Shown one piece after another: positions 44,194-54,261 of a stretch of 64,000 bases of DNA. Numbering within the stretch: position 1 is the stretch's first letter; every line of letters begins with the position of its first letter. Below the pieces are notes generated by a model, which did no database searches, was not told where the DNA came from, and saw only the letters and a list, made by a program, of their open reading frames with translations. The position numbers and the translations under genes were made by a program. Source of the stretch: Vibrio pomeroyi (lineage in GTDB: Bacteria > Pseudomonadota > Gammaproteobacteria > Enterobacterales > Vibrionaceae); NCBI RefSeq assembly GCF_024347595.1, contig NZ_AP025506.1, positions 124,001-188,000 of the forward strand, given 5' to 3'.

Positions 44194-44676
44194 TTACTTC
44201 GCTGTTTTAATTTTGATTTCGTTTGATACTTTCTGTGGCACAAACTGACTTATCTCCCCACCGTGTATCGCGACTTCACGAACAATAGTCGAAGATAGGA
44301 AGGCATACTCTTCCGAAGGGGTTAAGAACACGCTTTCAAGTCCGGGTAGAAGCTTGCGATACATGCTAGTGAGACCGAACTCGTACTCAAAATCCATGGT
44401 TGTTCTTAGGCCTCGTACCAATACGTTAGCTTTCTGTTGCTTGGCAAAATCGACAAGCAAACCAGAAAAGCCTTCAACAGATACATTCGGCAAGTGAGAC
44501 ACAGCATCACGCAACAGCTCTACTCGCTCATCTAACTTAAACATGGTCTTTTTGCTTGGGCTCGCGGCTACTCCGACAGTGATATGATCAAACATGCTTG
44601 CAGCTCGGACAATGATATCGAGGTGACCGTTGGTTACCGGATCGAAAGTGCCTGGGTAGATAACGTGTGTGGTCAT
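44194..44676 (-). CDS. coaD: Phosphopantetheine adenylyltransferase
   Basis: 160 residues, the typical length. It adenylates 4'-phosphopantetheine to dephospho-CoA. The nucleotidyltransferase motif [13 protein letters not shown] and the end motif [13 protein letters not shown] are present. As in many proteobacteria it lies in the waa/kdt region beside LPS genes. It follows the GT9 gene with 1 bp between them. Together with coaBC it covers three steps of CoA synthesis in this window. Confidence 0.96.
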   Translation of the reverse strand: MTTHVIYPGTFDPVTNGHLDIIVRAASMFDHITVGVAASPSKKTMFKLDERVELLRDAVSHLPNVSVEGFSGLLVDFAKQQKANVLVRGLRTTMDFEYEFGLTSMYRKLLPGLESVFLTPSEEYAFLSSTIVREVAIHGGEISQFVPQKVSNEIKIKTAK

Positions 44677-44677
44677 A

Positions 44678-45742
44678 TTAGCTGTCCTTGCTTGGTGTTG
44701 TAATAGAATTTAAGGCTTTGTCTAATGTCTGTTTTACCATTTCGAGCGTGATGTCTTTCATTAAATCATCGCCTTTTGCTCGAGTTCCCCATGGAAGGTC
44801 TTGAACAGGTTTCCCTTGTTGCGCCTCTACGTGCTGTTGGTACACACTGACTACGATATCAAGGTCATTGTAGGGGCCTGTTCTTCGTGGATCACTGTGA
44901 GCGTACAACCCAATGACTGGTGTTGATTGTGTTGTTGCTAGGTGTGCTGGACCTGTATCTGGTGCTATCACCACGGTCGCATGTTTCAGTACGGCGGTGA
45001 GTTGCTTTAGGTTAGTTTTGCCAATTAAGTTGATGACAGGAGATTGACATAATGCTTCGATGTCCTTACCAAGGTTTACCTCCCGTGGAGCAGGAGAGCC
45101 ACACAGTACCACTTGCATCCCTTTTTCTACTGCATAATCGGTAATGGCAGCATATCGTTCTATTAACCAATTGCGTGAATCTTTGCTTGCTGCAGGGGAG
45201 ATGACTAAGGTTTGTTTCCCAGCCATTGTGTCGATGGCTAGCTGTTCGTCTTCCGGCGTTAAAGGAATGTCCCATTGGGGTTTATCGAAGGGAACACCAA
45301 TGTAGCGAGCAAATTCGGCAAAGTTATCTAATACATGAAATTTGTCTGAAATAGGCAGGTGGCGATTAGTAAATAGTGACTGCATTTCACGGGTACGGTT
45401 TTTGCCAAAACCCACTTTGCACTTTGCCTTTATTCCCCATGAAAGTACGCTGGCTCTGAGTGCGGCTTGCATGTGTAGCAGCGCATCAAATTTCCGTTCT
45501 GACAATTGGCGCCATAGTTCACGCATTCCTTTGAAGCCTTGTTTCTTATCGAAAACAATCACTTCAATACCCGGCAGGTCGCCGATCAGCATGGCTTCTA
45601 TTTTCCCGGTTATCCAAGTGATTTTCGTTTCAGGCCACTGCTTCTGGATGGCTTGAACCACAGAAATAGCATGACAAACATCGCCAATCGCGGATAGGCG
45701 AAGTATGCAAAGAGATTGAGGTGCAGTTGAGAACAATGACAT
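44678..45742 (-). CDS. Glycosyltransferase family 9 (heptosyltransferase-like)
   Basis: 354 residues. It is a GT-B enzyme of the LPS heptosyltransferase family: [20 protein letters not shown] at the N-terminus and [27 protein letters not shown] at the C-terminus, the ADP-heptose site. It probably adds the first heptose to Kdo-lipid A, as the OpsX type does in other Gammaproteobacteria. HldD (55343) makes the donor. It is divergent from kdkA. The precise step (WaaC, WaaF or OpsX type) is not certain. Confidence 0.86.
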   Translation of the reverse strand: MSLFSTAPQSLCILRLSAIGDVCHAISVVQAIQKQWPETKITWITGKIEAMLIGDLPGIEVIVFDKKQGFKGMRELWRQLSERKFDALLHMQAALRASVLSWGIKAKCKVGFGKNRTREMQSLFTNRHLPISDKFHVLDNFAEFARYIGVPFDKPQWDIPLTPEDEQLAIDTMAGKQTLVISPAASKDSRNWLIERYAAITDYAVEKGMQVVLCGSPAPREVNLGKDIEALCQSPVINLIGKTNLKQLTAVLKHATVVIAPDTGPAHLATTQSTPVIGLYAHSDPRRTGPYNDLDIVVSVYQQHVEAQQGKPVQDLPWGTRAKGDDLMKDITLEMVKQTLDKALNSITTPSKDS

Positions 45743-45837
45743 AAAGAGCCCGAAAAAGTGAATAACATCAGAATTATGCAGATACTCGCATTAGTTGTAA
45801 AATAGCAATGACGAAAAGCGACCCAAAGGCCTCATAG

Positions 45838-46551
45838 ATGGAAACAATTAACACTAAGAACCAAACAATTTGGTATGACCCTGAACTTCTGGCGCAAGTG
45901 CCGGAGGGTGAGATGGTTCAGATCTTTGAGGCAGAATACTGGCAGCAACGTGAGGCTATTTCAGGGAGTGCACAGGGGCGTGGTACCACCTGGTTTATTC
46001 AACTTGATGGAATGCAAGCCGCGTTGCGTCACTATCGCCGTGGTGGGCTATTTGGCAAACTCATTGAAGACCAGTACCGATTTTCAAATTGGGAAAGTAC
46101 GCGATGCGCGATGGAGCTTAATGTTCTTAATGTATTGGCTAACGCTGGCGTGAATGTACCTAGGCCAATAGCGGCTCGGGCGACGAAAAGCGGGCTATTT
46201 TATCGTGCAGATCTGATGTCGGAACGAATTCCCAATGCGAAAGATCTGGTTGATGTATTGATGGCTAATTCGATAGGTGCGGATATCTATCAAAGGATTG
46301 GTCAAGAGATACGTAAAATGCACAATGCAGGGGTTAATCACACTGATCTCAACATTCATAATATCCTGCTTGATGATTCAAAAAAGGTGTGGATTATTGA
46401 CTTTGACAAGTGTGGTCAGCAAGCGGGTGATGACTGGAAAGAAGGCAACTTAAATCGCTTAAAGCGCTCATTCCTAAAAGAAGTGAACAAGCGCCAGATT
46501 CAATGGCAAGAGTCGGATTGGGAGTCTCTTTTAATAGGCTACCAAGGCTAA
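45838..46551 (+). CDS. kdkA: 3-deoxy-D-manno-octulosonic acid kinase KdkA
   Basis: 237 residues. It is a small protein-kinase-fold enzyme that phosphorylates the single Kdo of LPS, as in Haemophilus and Vibrio. It shows the Gly-rich area (GRGTTWFIQL), conserved ALRHYRRGG, catalytic loop NHTDLNIHNILL, and IIDFDKC as metal site. It lies between GT9 (divergent) and waaA (convergent), which together build the inner core. Confidence 0.94.
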   Translation: METINTKNQTIWYDPELLAQVPEGEMVQIFEAEYWQQREAISGSAQGRGTTWFIQLDGMQAALRHYRRGGLFGKLIEDQYRFSNWESTRCAMELNVLNVLANAGVNVPRPIAARATKSGLFYRADLMSERIPNAKDLVDVLMANSIGADIYQRIGQEIRKMHNAGVNHTDLNIHNILLDDSKKVWIIDFDKCGQQAGDDWKEGNLNRLKRSFLKEVNKRQIQWQESDWESLLIGYQG

Positions 46552-46567
46552 CGAAATCGAATGGTTG

Positions 46568-47830
46568 TTAGCCAAGAATGTGTTGTAAGGTGTTATCCAA
46601 TGCCCCTCGATTCTGCTCAACCACTTGATAAGCAGCTAAACCTTTGTCTTTACGTAACTTAGGTTGTGTGAAAAGCTCTTTGAGTTGATTTGCAATTTCA
46701 TTGCTGTTTTGGCAAATAGTGACAGCTTGAGCTTCAAGCAGTTTGTCGGTGATCTCGCTAAAATTAAAGTAGCTAGAGCCATTCAGTAAGGGTAGCTGTA
46801 GAGCTGCTGGTTCTAGCAGATTATGCCCTCCAACTTTATCTCCAATAAGGCTTCCACCCATAAAACAGACATCAGCGCCGCCGAGTAGTACCAACATTTC
46901 TCCCATCGTATCAGCTATATACACTTCAACATCAGGCGTTAATGGTTGCTGGTTTGTTCGAGTAATCGTGTTGAAGTCGTGCTGCTTAGCAAGCTCTGTC
47001 ACTTGGTTGAATCGCTCTGGGTGGCGAGGCACGATGATAAGTAGTGCATTCGGATTATCTTTTAAAAGTTGCTTATGAGCATCTAAAACAACATCGTCTT
47101 CACCTTGGTGGGTACTAGCAGCAATCCAGACAGCGCGTTCAAAACCTATTTGCTTCCTTAATGCTTTGCCTTTTTCAACTTGTTCAGCAGAGACTTCAAT
47201 ATCAAATTTGATTGAGCCCGTCACATGCACAGATGACTTATCTAGCCCTAGCCTAACAAAACGTTCCGCATCACTAGGGTATTGGCAGAGTACCTGAGAT
47301 AGTTTTTTTGCTAGAAGGTTAAATACAGGCTGGAATTTGGCGTAGCGCTGGTATGAACGTTCAGAAAGGCGAGCGTTGAGTACTGAAATAGGAATCCCAG
47401 CTTTCGCGACGCAATGTAACGTGTTTGGCCAAAGCTCTGTTTCCATAATCAACATTTGCTTTGGTTTTACTGATTTAAGGAAGCCTCGCACACACCAAGA
47501 AAAATCAATCGGCATGTAGCGATGTTCGACCAAATCACCAAGCTTGTCTATTTGCTCTGTACCTGTGCTGGTTGTCGTGGTAACGATGATGGCTTGATTT
47601 GGTTCTCGCTGCTTCAATTGCTTGATAATAGGTACTGCAGCAATAGATTCACCCACGGACACAGCATGAATCCAGATAGGGCTTTTACCTTGAACTTGCG
47701 GTGTGATACCGAAATGTTCTTTCCAGCGCTTGCCGAAACTTGGTTTGCCGGGTTTGCTCTTATAAAGCCCATAGAGGAGTAGTGGAGAGGCCAATGACAA
47801 TATAAGAGTGTATATAAGTCGTATAAGCAT
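46568..47830 (-). CDS. waaA: Kdo transferase WaaA
   Basis: 420 residues. Transfers Kdo from CMP-Kdo to lipid IVA. It has an N-terminal membrane anchor (LIYTLILSLASPLLLYGLY), the motif PIWIHAVSVGESIAAVPI, and conserved WIAASTHQGEDD, FMGGSL and GGHNLLEPAAL blocks. In species with KdkA, WaaA is usually monofunctional; that is inference here. It is convergent with kdkA, with only 16 bp between stops. Confidence 0.95.
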   Translation of the reverse strand: MLIRLIYTLILSLASPLLLYGLYKSKPGKPSFGKRWKEHFGITPQVQGKSPIWIHAVSVGESIAAVPIIKQLKQREPNQAIIVTTTTSTGTEQIDKLGDLVEHRYMPIDFSWCVRGFLKSVKPKQMLIMETELWPNTLHCVAKAGIPISVLNARLSERSYQRYAKFQPVFNLLAKKLSQVLCQYPSDAERFVRLGLDKSSVHVTGSIKFDIEVSAEQVEKGKALRKQIGFERAVWIAASTHQGEDDVVLDAHKQLLKDNPNALLIIVPRHPERFNQVTELAKQHDFNTITRTNQQPLTPDVEVYIADTMGEMLVLLGGADVCFMGGSLIGDKVGGHNLLEPAALQLPLLNGSSYFNFSEITDKLLEAQAVTICQNSNEIANQLKELFTQPKLRKDKGLAAYQVVEQNRGALDNTLQHILG

Positions 47831-47932
47831 AAGAACAGTGACACCAGAGGGTAAAATCAGTAATCAGAAGAGTATTTTCTTCAATCTCGAAAGTAAAGAG
47901 CGTTATAATTAAATGCTTAGTTATACTTTCAA

Positions 47933-48994
47933 ATGGAAATGGTGAACTCTATCTCATCGCTTATGCAAACCGATCAATCCTATCGTTTCTTGCTCTATGT
48001 CGAGCAAAACTATTCATTTGCTATCCTTCGTCCATTTTATAACTACGCGAAGCAATTTGGCCATGACGTAAAATGGTTGCTTGTTGGTGAGGATGCTTCC
48101 GAACATCTTTTATTAGAGCAAGAGCAGCGAGTGTCCTTGACAGAAGCTGTTGCATATAATCCTTCGGCTATTTTAGTGCCGGGCGATCGCGTTCCTGCTT
48201 TTATCCCTGGGTTGAAGGTACAAGTATTTCACGGTTTGAATGAGAGTAAACGAGGGAACTTATATCCTGAGCGTGGTCTATTTGATTTGTATTGCACAGA
48301 AGGCTATGAAAGAACCAACTCATTGGAACCATTAGCTAAGCAGCGTGGCTATTTTCAAGTCAAAGAGACCGGTTGGTTGAAGCTAGATAGTTTGTTTAAT
48401 TACCAAGCCAGTGACAAGTATTTTGAAAGACCGCAAATTCTATTTGCTTCTACTTTTTCGCCAAGCTTATCCTGTGCTGAATTGGTTTATGAAGAGCTTA
48501 AGTGCCTAAGCAAACTGAGCCAATGGCAATGGTTAGTCACACTGCATCCTAAAATGAAGCAAGATACACGAGAAAAATACCAGGCGTTGGAAGGCGATAA
48601 CCTTCTGTTCTTCGACAATGATCGAGTGATTGAAATGCAGCATCGTGCTGATGTGATGGTATGTGACAACTCATCGATCTTTCAGGAATTTTTGTTGCTC
48701 AATAAGCCGGTTGTTACGGTAAATAACCGAGATCCTCAAGCGAGCTTCATCAATATTACTCAAGCAGAGCAGTTAGAATCAGCAATTCAACAAGCGATGT
48801 TACCGGATGAAGCAAGAGACAGAGCCATCGCTAATTATGGTCCATCAATAACGCCATATTTGGACGGTCAATCCTCAGCAAGAGTTCTGAATGCTATTAC
48901 TGATACGCTAGAAAGCGGTTGGCAAGATAAGAAACCAAAAAATTGGATTCGTAACTTTAAGATCCGTAAATCATTAAACTATTGGAAATTCTAG
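47933..48994 (+). CDS. CDP-glycerol glycerophosphotransferase-like protein
   Basis: 353 residues. GT-B-like protein with features of the CDP-glycerol:glycerophosphotransferase family: QVFHGLNESKRGNLYPERGLFDLYCTEGYERT, the HP motif (VTLHPKM) and DNSSIFQEFLLLNKPVV. It may add a phosphoglycerol or phosphorylated sugar to LPS core; the donor is unproven. It is the first gene of a group of five transcribed rightwards. The start at 47933 is not certain, because another ATG at 47939 lies in frame. Confidence 0.78.
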   Translation: MEMVNSISSLMQTDQSYRFLLYVEQNYSFAILRPFYNYAKQFGHDVKWLLVGEDASEHLLLEQEQRVSLTEAVAYNPSAILVPGDRVPAFIPGLKVQVFHGLNESKRGNLYPERGLFDLYCTEGYERTNSLEPLAKQRGYFQVKETGWLKLDSLFNYQASDKYFERPQILFASTFSPSLSCAELVYEELKCLSKLSQWQWLVTLHPKMKQDTREKYQALEGDNLLFFDNDRVIEMQHRADVMVCDNSSIFQEFLLLNKPVVTVNNRDPQASFINITQAEQLESAIQQAMLPDEARDRAIANYGPSITPYLDGQSSARVLNAITDTLESGWQDKKPKNWIRNFKIRKSLNYWKF

Positions 48995-49003
48995 GGCTGA
49001 ATA

Positions 49004-50089
49004 ATGAAAATATTAGTTTGTGCATCTTATCTACATGCTTGGAATAGTATTCGCCCTGAAGCGGAGATATTTGTAGAACTAGCAAATCAAGGGCATAGCG
49101 TCACGGTTATGACCCAAGGTGAGTCTGAATACGTAGATCGGCTTCGAACAAACGGTGTCAAGGTTATCGATTGCTATCCTAAAAGAAAGATTTGTTTTGA
49201 TACGATCAAGACCATTCGTAGTGAGTTAAAGAGTGGTGAATATGACATTTGTTATGCTTTTAACTCAAAAACTATTCCGAATGCTGCATTTGCATGTATT
49301 GGGCTTAAAGTGAAGTTGATCGCCTACAGGGGAACAACGGGTGGCTTGTATCGACATGATCCAAGTGCTTACTTAACTCAACTTCACCCCCGTGTCGATG
49401 GCATCGTTTGCGTATCTGAAGCTGTTCGACAGGATGTAATCAAGCGAGTTTGGAAGAACAAAGATAATGTTGTCACCATATATAAGGGGCATCAACTAGA
49501 GTGGTATCAAGTCGACCCCACTTCTAGGGAGTCGCTTGAATTGAATCAGACCGATGTTGTTGCCTTTTGCGCTGCGCATGTGCGCCCTAGCAAGGGAATA
49601 TCTGTTCTCCTCGAGGCGACTAAATATATCACAGTACCCAATTTTCATCTGGTTCTCGCAGGTAATGGCTATGAGCCCCACTTTGACGAGATGAAAAATA
49701 GCCCGGTCTCAGATAGAATTCACTATATTGGTCATCGAAAAGACATTCCGTCATTAATGGCCATGGCTGATATTCAGGTACAACCATCCGTTAGTGGTGA
49801 GGGGCTACCTCGTACAATTATTGAAGCGATGGCTAATGGAACAGCATCAGTTGTTACCACTACAGGCGGAGCGCCAGAGCTTGTCGATGATGGAAAAACA
49901 GGTTTTATTGTTCCCACTGCTGATGCTCAGGCATTAGGTGAAGCTATTAATAAAATGGCTCACGATAAACAACAATGCTCTGATATGGGGCTTGCTGCTA
50001 AAGAGAGGCTAGCACGTCACTTTAGCTCTAAAGTGACAGTGGCTGAACACTTAAAGTATTTTGAACGTTTACTAGGTCATTCAAACTAG
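49004..50089 (+). CDS. Glycosyltransferase family 4
   Basis: 361 residues. It is a retaining GT-B enzyme with the acceptor-side N-terminal domain (ILVCASYLHAWNSIRPEAE) and the donor domain with AHVRPSKGISVLLEA and the E-x7-E motif EGLPRTIIE, GGAPELVDDGKTGF. It is an LPS core glycosyltransferase by context. It follows the previous gene by 9 bp. Confidence 0.85.
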   Translation: MKILVCASYLHAWNSIRPEAEIFVELANQGHSVTVMTQGESEYVDRLRTNGVKVIDCYPKRKICFDTIKTIRSELKSGEYDICYAFNSKTIPNAAFACIGLKVKLIAYRGTTGGLYRHDPSAYLTQLHPRVDGIVCVSEAVRQDVIKRVWKNKDNVVTIYKGHQLEWYQVDPTSRESLELNQTDVVAFCAAHVRPSKGISVLLEATKYITVPNFHLVLAGNGYEPHFDEMKNSPVSDRIHYIGHRKDIPSLMAMADIQVQPSVSGEGLPRTIIEAMANGTASVVTTTGGAPELVDDGKTGFIVPTADAQALGEAINKMAHDKQQCSDMGLAAKERLARHFSSKVTVAEHLKYFERLLGHSN

Positions 50090-50115
50090 CTCAATGAAAA
50101 AGGTATATTGATTCA

Positions 50116-50901
50116 ATGAGAACATTATCAGCTTTAATTATTTGTAAAAACGAAGAAGACCGTATTCGACCTTGTTTCGAATCGCTAAAAGGTTTTGCTG
50201 ATGAAATAATTGTTTATGATTCTGGTAGTACGGATAAGACAGTTGAAATAGCAAGAGAATATACGGACAAAATCTGGGTTACGGAAGATTGGCCTGGTGA
50301 TGGTTATCAGAAGGCTAGGGCTTTTGAGCAGGCTACGTGCGATTGGGCACTAATTATTGATGCTGATGAGTACTTGGATGAAGATATGAAGTCCGAGATA
50401 ACACGTCAGTTAAGTGATCCAAATTTAGAAGAAGTAGCCTTCAAGTTACCTTGGGGGAATCTTATCTTAGGCAAACAAATGCGCTTTGGTCGTTCATCTA
50501 GAGCGCCTAAGCGTCTTTTTAAGCGTGAAGGTGCCTCAATTACTAAAGTTGTGGTGCATGCAAACGTAGAAACTGAAGGGAAGGTATCTACACTGAAAAA
50601 AGGCTTTTTGATGCATAACTCGTTACGTGGTTTTGATCATTTGATGGAAAAAAGTCGAGTATATGGTTGGGAAACCACAAAAAAATATTACAGTAAAGGT
50701 AAGCCAAGTTTAGGAGTTCCCTTCGCTATTTTGCGTTCAGTTTGGACATTTTTCCTAATTTATATTATCCGATTAGGATTTTTAGACGGTAGTCGTGGTC
50801 TATTGATGGCAATGAACTTTGCCCAATCGTCATTCAACAAATATGCGGGCCTGTGGTACTTAGAGCAAGAAGCTAAGCTTAAAGAAACCAGAAATAAATG
50901 A
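50116..50901 (+). CDS. Glycosyltransferase family 2 (WaaE-like)
   Basis: 261 residues. It is an inverting GT-A enzyme with ALIICKNEEDRI, the nucleotide site VYDSGSTDKTVEIA and the metal motif DADEYL. It resembles LPS core beta-glucosyltransferase WaaE, which adds glucose to heptose I. The C-terminal region is hydrophobic (SVWTFFLIYIIRLGFLDG). It overlaps the next gene as ATGA. Confidence 0.85.
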   Translation: MRTLSALIICKNEEDRIRPCFESLKGFADEIIVYDSGSTDKTVEIAREYTDKIWVTEDWPGDGYQKARAFEQATCDWALIIDADEYLDEDMKSEITRQLSDPNLEEVAFKLPWGNLILGKQMRFGRSSRAPKRLFKREGASITKVVVHANVETEGKVSTLKKGFLMHNSLRGFDHLMEKSRVYGWETTKKYYSKGKPSLGVPFAILRSVWTFFLIYIIRLGFLDGSRGLLMAMNFAQSSFNKYAGLWYLEQEAKLKETRNK

Positions 50902-51947
50902 ATATCTACCTTTGCTCTACACTGCGACATTTTTTGTTTGCAACACTAAAATCTTTGAGTGTTCGGGATGAATTGAGTCATATTATTGTTATTACAGATC
51001 AACAAGGACTTGACCCGAATCGCTTCGAATTATCTGTTTTGCCAAGCACTATTTCTGTGAAGTTTGTAGAACGAAAACAAATTTTGGATAATGTGTATGG
51101 TGGGAAGTTAGGTTTAGTTCATAAGTTATTCGCCACTGCAAATATATCGAGTAAGTTTTTCCAAGAGAGAACATTAAAGAAACTTGATGAATGTGACTTG
51201 TTGAGTTCAGAATATGGTTTAAAGGACACCACTTTATATTTGTTTAATGACCGTAACAGGTTAGCTAGACTTATGCGCCTAGCTTTTGTTGAGTACGAAG
51301 TCATCGAAGATGGCTTGTCAAATTATACAGGTTCAGAACTGAGCTTTGCAGAACGACATGTCTTAAGTAAGAAAGGCCGTCGCTTTATTGGTGATGATAA
51401 ACGTTGCAGTGCTATTCATTTACTTGCTCCTAAGTTAGCCGCTAGTCAACTTGCACCAAAAGTTAAGCTGATAAATTTCATTAGCCATATCAATGTGAAT
51501 TCATTTATTTACCCATTATTTAAAGTGGATAAATCTAAGGTCTCTATTCCTGAGGTCATAATAGCCACACAACCTATATCTATCGGTAACATGAGTGAGT
51601 CTGAGTGTGATATTGCTGTTTTTCAAAAGATGGTCGATTATCTTAAGCTTAACAATCATTCATATGCTTTTAAGGTTCACCCGCGTGAAAATGAAATGAA
51701 ATACATGGATGCATTTCCTGATGCGCATTTTATCGAAAGTAAAACACCATTAGAGTTGCTTGTGTTCTCTTCATGTGAATCTCCAACAGTGCTGTCAATA
51801 TACTCTAGCGCAGGTATGGGCTTTGAAGGATATTGCCAGAGAGCTACCTTAATTAAGGACGATGAAGCGGAACAACAAGCTGACATTTATGCTCAATGGC
51901 AAAATGATCTTGTAGATGTAGATAAAAGATTAGAGGAAATATTTTGA
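50898..51947 (+). CDS. Putative GT52/sialyltransferase-like glycosyltransferase
   Basis: 349 residues, AT-rich. There is no obvious named homologue, but it shows the marks of bacterial sialyltransferase families: an E-D-G motif (VIEDGLSNY, residues 137-139), an HP motif (KVHPRE, 260-261) and a Ser pair (YSSAG, 302-303). It may transfer a CMP-activated sugar such as a nonulosonic acid to the core oligosaccharide. No CMP-sugar synthesis gene is in the window. It overlaps the GT2 gene and the following GT4 gene. Confidence 0.65.
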   Translation: MNIYLCSTLRHFLFATLKSLSVRDELSHIIVITDQQGLDPNRFELSVLPSTISVKFVERKQILDNVYGGKLGLVHKLFATANISSKFFQERTLKKLDECDLLSSEYGLKDTTLYLFNDRNRLARLMRLAFVEYEVIEDGLSNYTGSELSFAERHVLSKKGRRFIGDDKRCSAIHLLAPKLAASQLAPKVKLINFISHINVNSFIYPLFKVDKSKVSIPEVIIATQPISIGNMSESECDIAVFQKMVDYLKLNNHSYAFKVHPRENEMKYMDAFPDAHFIESKTPLELLVFSSCESPTVLSIYSSAGMGFEGYCQRATLIKDDEAEQQADIYAQWQNDLVDVDKRLEEIF

Positions 51948-53020
51948 TTAAGAAAATGGTTTTTGTAATATCAGCTTTGAGAGGTGGTGGTGCTGAGAAG
52001 TTTGTTCTAAATCTCTATAAAGCCATGGAAAAGTATCAAGGATATGAATGCCATATTGTTTCTATTGAAAAAGCTGTAGAGCATAATATCACTGGATATC
52101 GCGTACATTTCGTTAGCGATTTTTGTAATGTGTCCAAGAAAGGCATACGCCGTCTTTGGTATAAAAAAAACGTAGCTCAGGCTATTGATTGTTTTGTGAG
52201 AGATAACATTGATGCAGATGCCTTAGTATTATCTAACATGTTGCTTGCTGATAAAATAATGTCTGAAAGTAAACTCAATGTTTTTCATGTTATTCATAGT
52301 CCATATAATGATGTATTCCTTAATGGGGTTTCTAATATTAAGAAATTACTAATTAAAAGGAAGGTGAATAGTTGGTATAAGAACCACCCTTTAGTTTTTG
52401 TATCTGAACATGCAAAAGATAGCTTTGAATTGTCATTTAACATCAATAAAGAAAGTTATGTGATACATAACCCTATCAATGTGGAGATTGATAAAACTGA
52501 TAGTATAGATATTGATGGCGATTATCTTGTTCATGTTGGTCGATTTAATCGAGAGAAAAGACATGATCGGTTAATCGATATATTCAGTAAGATAGAAGAT
52601 ACTAAAGTTAAGTTATTGTTGATTGGTGATGGTAAATTACAACCAATAATAAGGGCTGATGTGGAAAAAAGAGGTCTAAAAGACAGGGTTGTTTTTGTTG
52701 GTTTTAAAAATAACCCTTATCAATATATTAAAAAATCAAAAGGTCTTTTACTTACTTCTGATTTTGAAGGGTTATCGATGGTTCTTTTAGAAGCGATAGA
52801 TCTAAGTGTTCCTGTATTATCAACAGATTGTAGTCAGGCTATTAGAAATGTTGTAATTGATAATGAATCTAGCTTAGTTCCGCTTGATGATACGAATTTG
52901 TTCGCTAAAAAAATTGATGAGTTATTGACTTCACCAGAAAGATTTATTTCTAAAGAAAATGAAATATTTCATCCTAAATTTGTAGCTCAACAATATCATA
53001 ATTTGTTCAAGCGCCAATAA
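51944..53020 (+). CDS. Glycosyltransferase family 4
   Basis: 358 residues, AT-rich. Retaining GT-B protein with N-terminal SALRGGGAEKFVLNLYKAME and donor domain VHVGRFNREKRHDRLI...LIGDGKLQPII...FVGFKNNPYQYIKKSKGLLLTSDFEGLSMVLLEAIDLSVPVLSTD. It starts with TTG at 51944, well spaced from AGAGGAA and overlapping the previous stop; the ATG at 51956 is less well placed. It ends the rightward group of outer-core genes and is convergent with the ligase gene. Confidence 0.83.
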   Translation: MIKKMVFVISALRGGGAEKFVLNLYKAMEKYQGYECHIVSIEKAVEHNITGYRVHFVSDFCNVSKKGIRRLWYKKNVAQAIDCFVRDNIDADALVLSNMLLADKIMSESKLNVFHVIHSPYNDVFLNGVSNIKKLLIKRKVNSWYKNHPLVFVSEHAKDSFELSFNINKESYVIHNPINVEIDKTDSIDIDGDYLVHVGRFNREKRHDRLIDIFSKIEDTKVKLLLIGDGKLQPIIRADVEKRGLKDRVVFVGFKNNPYQYIKKSKGLLLTSDFEGLSMVLLEAIDLSVPVLSTDCSQAIRNVVIDNESSLVPLDDTNLFAKKIDELLTSPERFISKENEIFHPKFVAQQYHNLFKRQ

Positions 53021-53075
53021 GTTTCTGCTTTGTAGAAAACTACTTGGTTTCTAACGGTATATATATCTTTAATAA

Positions 53076-54260
53076 TTATTTCCCCACTTCGATTGGAGCT
53101 CGTAGTTGAAAATAGTTCAGTATTAGAAATGGGAATAAGAAAAAACTCTGATTCATAGGTACTTCTGTTAATGAGCATATTGTTACGCTCATTGCCAAAG
53201 AAGTGATTACTATGCGACTTTCTTTGCTAATGAAATTTCTTTTTTTCCAGCATTGGTATAATGGAAAGTAAATAGTAAGAAGACATAAAATCAAACCTAT
53301 TATTCCGCTTCTTACAGCTTTGTCTATATATTGATTGTGAAAATGACTAGGTGAAAAACTTGCGATCGTTTTGAAGAAAGAGTCTCTCTTGCTGAGTTGA
53401 TTTAACTCATTCTTAAACTCATCACCAACACCAAAAAATGGTTTTTCCGCTATAATATATGGAGCTGACATCCACATTTGTAAACGAAGACCTATTGAAG
53501 TGTTGTAATTACCAGTATTTAGCGTAGTTATTTCATTTCTAGTTGACTCTATTCGTTCAATTAGAGGCTTATGAGTGAGAGTCGTAATGGCTAAGATGAA
53601 TGTTATTATTAGTAGAAATGTTTTTCTGATGTTTTTCCGTGTCAATGTCGTAATTGCGACTAATAGTAACGATGTAATTAAAAATGAAAGGATCGGCCCC
53701 CTAGACTCTGTTAGGAAAATCGATATAGAAAACAACAGATAGGACAGAATATAAATACAACGTTTGGTTTTTAGGCTGTAATACAAACTGTATACAGCGA
53801 AAAGACATAGCGACATTGAATAAGTTATTGGATTAAAAGGCCATGTTGCCCTATCAATATGTAAAATATATTTTGAATAAATCACAAATAAAAAGGAGGA
53901 AATAGAAGCGATAACTATTAGTATAGGTAGTGAAGATACGGTTATTTTCTCTTTTGGAAAAAAAAGGAAAAACAAGCAACAGGCGATGAGAGTTCTTATT
54001 TCACCGGAACCGTAACCAATAGTTTTGTATAATACTGAACCATATAATGTTGATAGTATTAAAATCACTATATATGGGTCTTTAATATTTTCCCTTATAG
54101 AGAGTGTCTTATATTTAAAGATACAAAGAATGATCGAAATTAAGAACAAAGAAATAACAGCTTTATCCCAGCCAAAATAAAATAAACCAACACTAAAGAT
54201 GCTAAAAATAGGTAGGTAAATAAGAAATATGAAAAAGTTATCTGAGGTAGAGTTGGTCAT
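53076..54260 (-). CDS. O-antigen ligase/polymerase family membrane protein (WaaL-like)
   Basis: 394 residues with about 10-11 hydrophobic segments and a periplasmic loop. The Wzy_C-like block is visible, with MWMSAPYIIAEKPFFGVG (substrate-loop consensus) and SPSHFHNQYIDKAVRSGIIGLI. The H-x-x-x-x-D type residue pattern of ligases is suggestive (HFHNQYID). It probably joins O-antigen or a capsule-like chain to the lipid A core. It is AT-rich and follows lpxM, starting one base after that stop. WaaL versus Wzy cannot be told apart from sequence alone. Confidence 0.82.
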   Translation of the reverse strand: MTNSTSDNFFIFLIYLPIFSIFSVGLFYFGWDKAVISLFLISIILCIFKYKTLSIRENIKDPYIVILILSTLYGSVLYKTIGYGSGEIRTLIACCLFFLFFPKEKITVSSLPILIVIASISSFLFVIYSKYILHIDRATWPFNPITYSMSLCLFAVYSLYYSLKTKRCIYILSYLLFSISIFLTESRGPILSFLITSLLLVAITTLTRKNIRKTFLLIITFILAITTLTHKPLIERIESTRNEITTLNTGNYNTSIGLRLQMWMSAPYIIAEKPFFGVGDEFKNELNQLSKRDSFFKTIASFSPSHFHNQYIDKAVRSGIIGLILCLLTIYFPLYQCWKKRNFISKESRIVITSLAMSVTICSLTEVPMNQSFFLFPFLILNYFQLRAPIEVGK

Positions 54261-54261
54261 T

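Noticed and set aside
53076..54260. Assigning WaaL as certain
   Set aside because: The O-antigen ligase and polymerase families share the loop motif; only a ligase-like label is justified.
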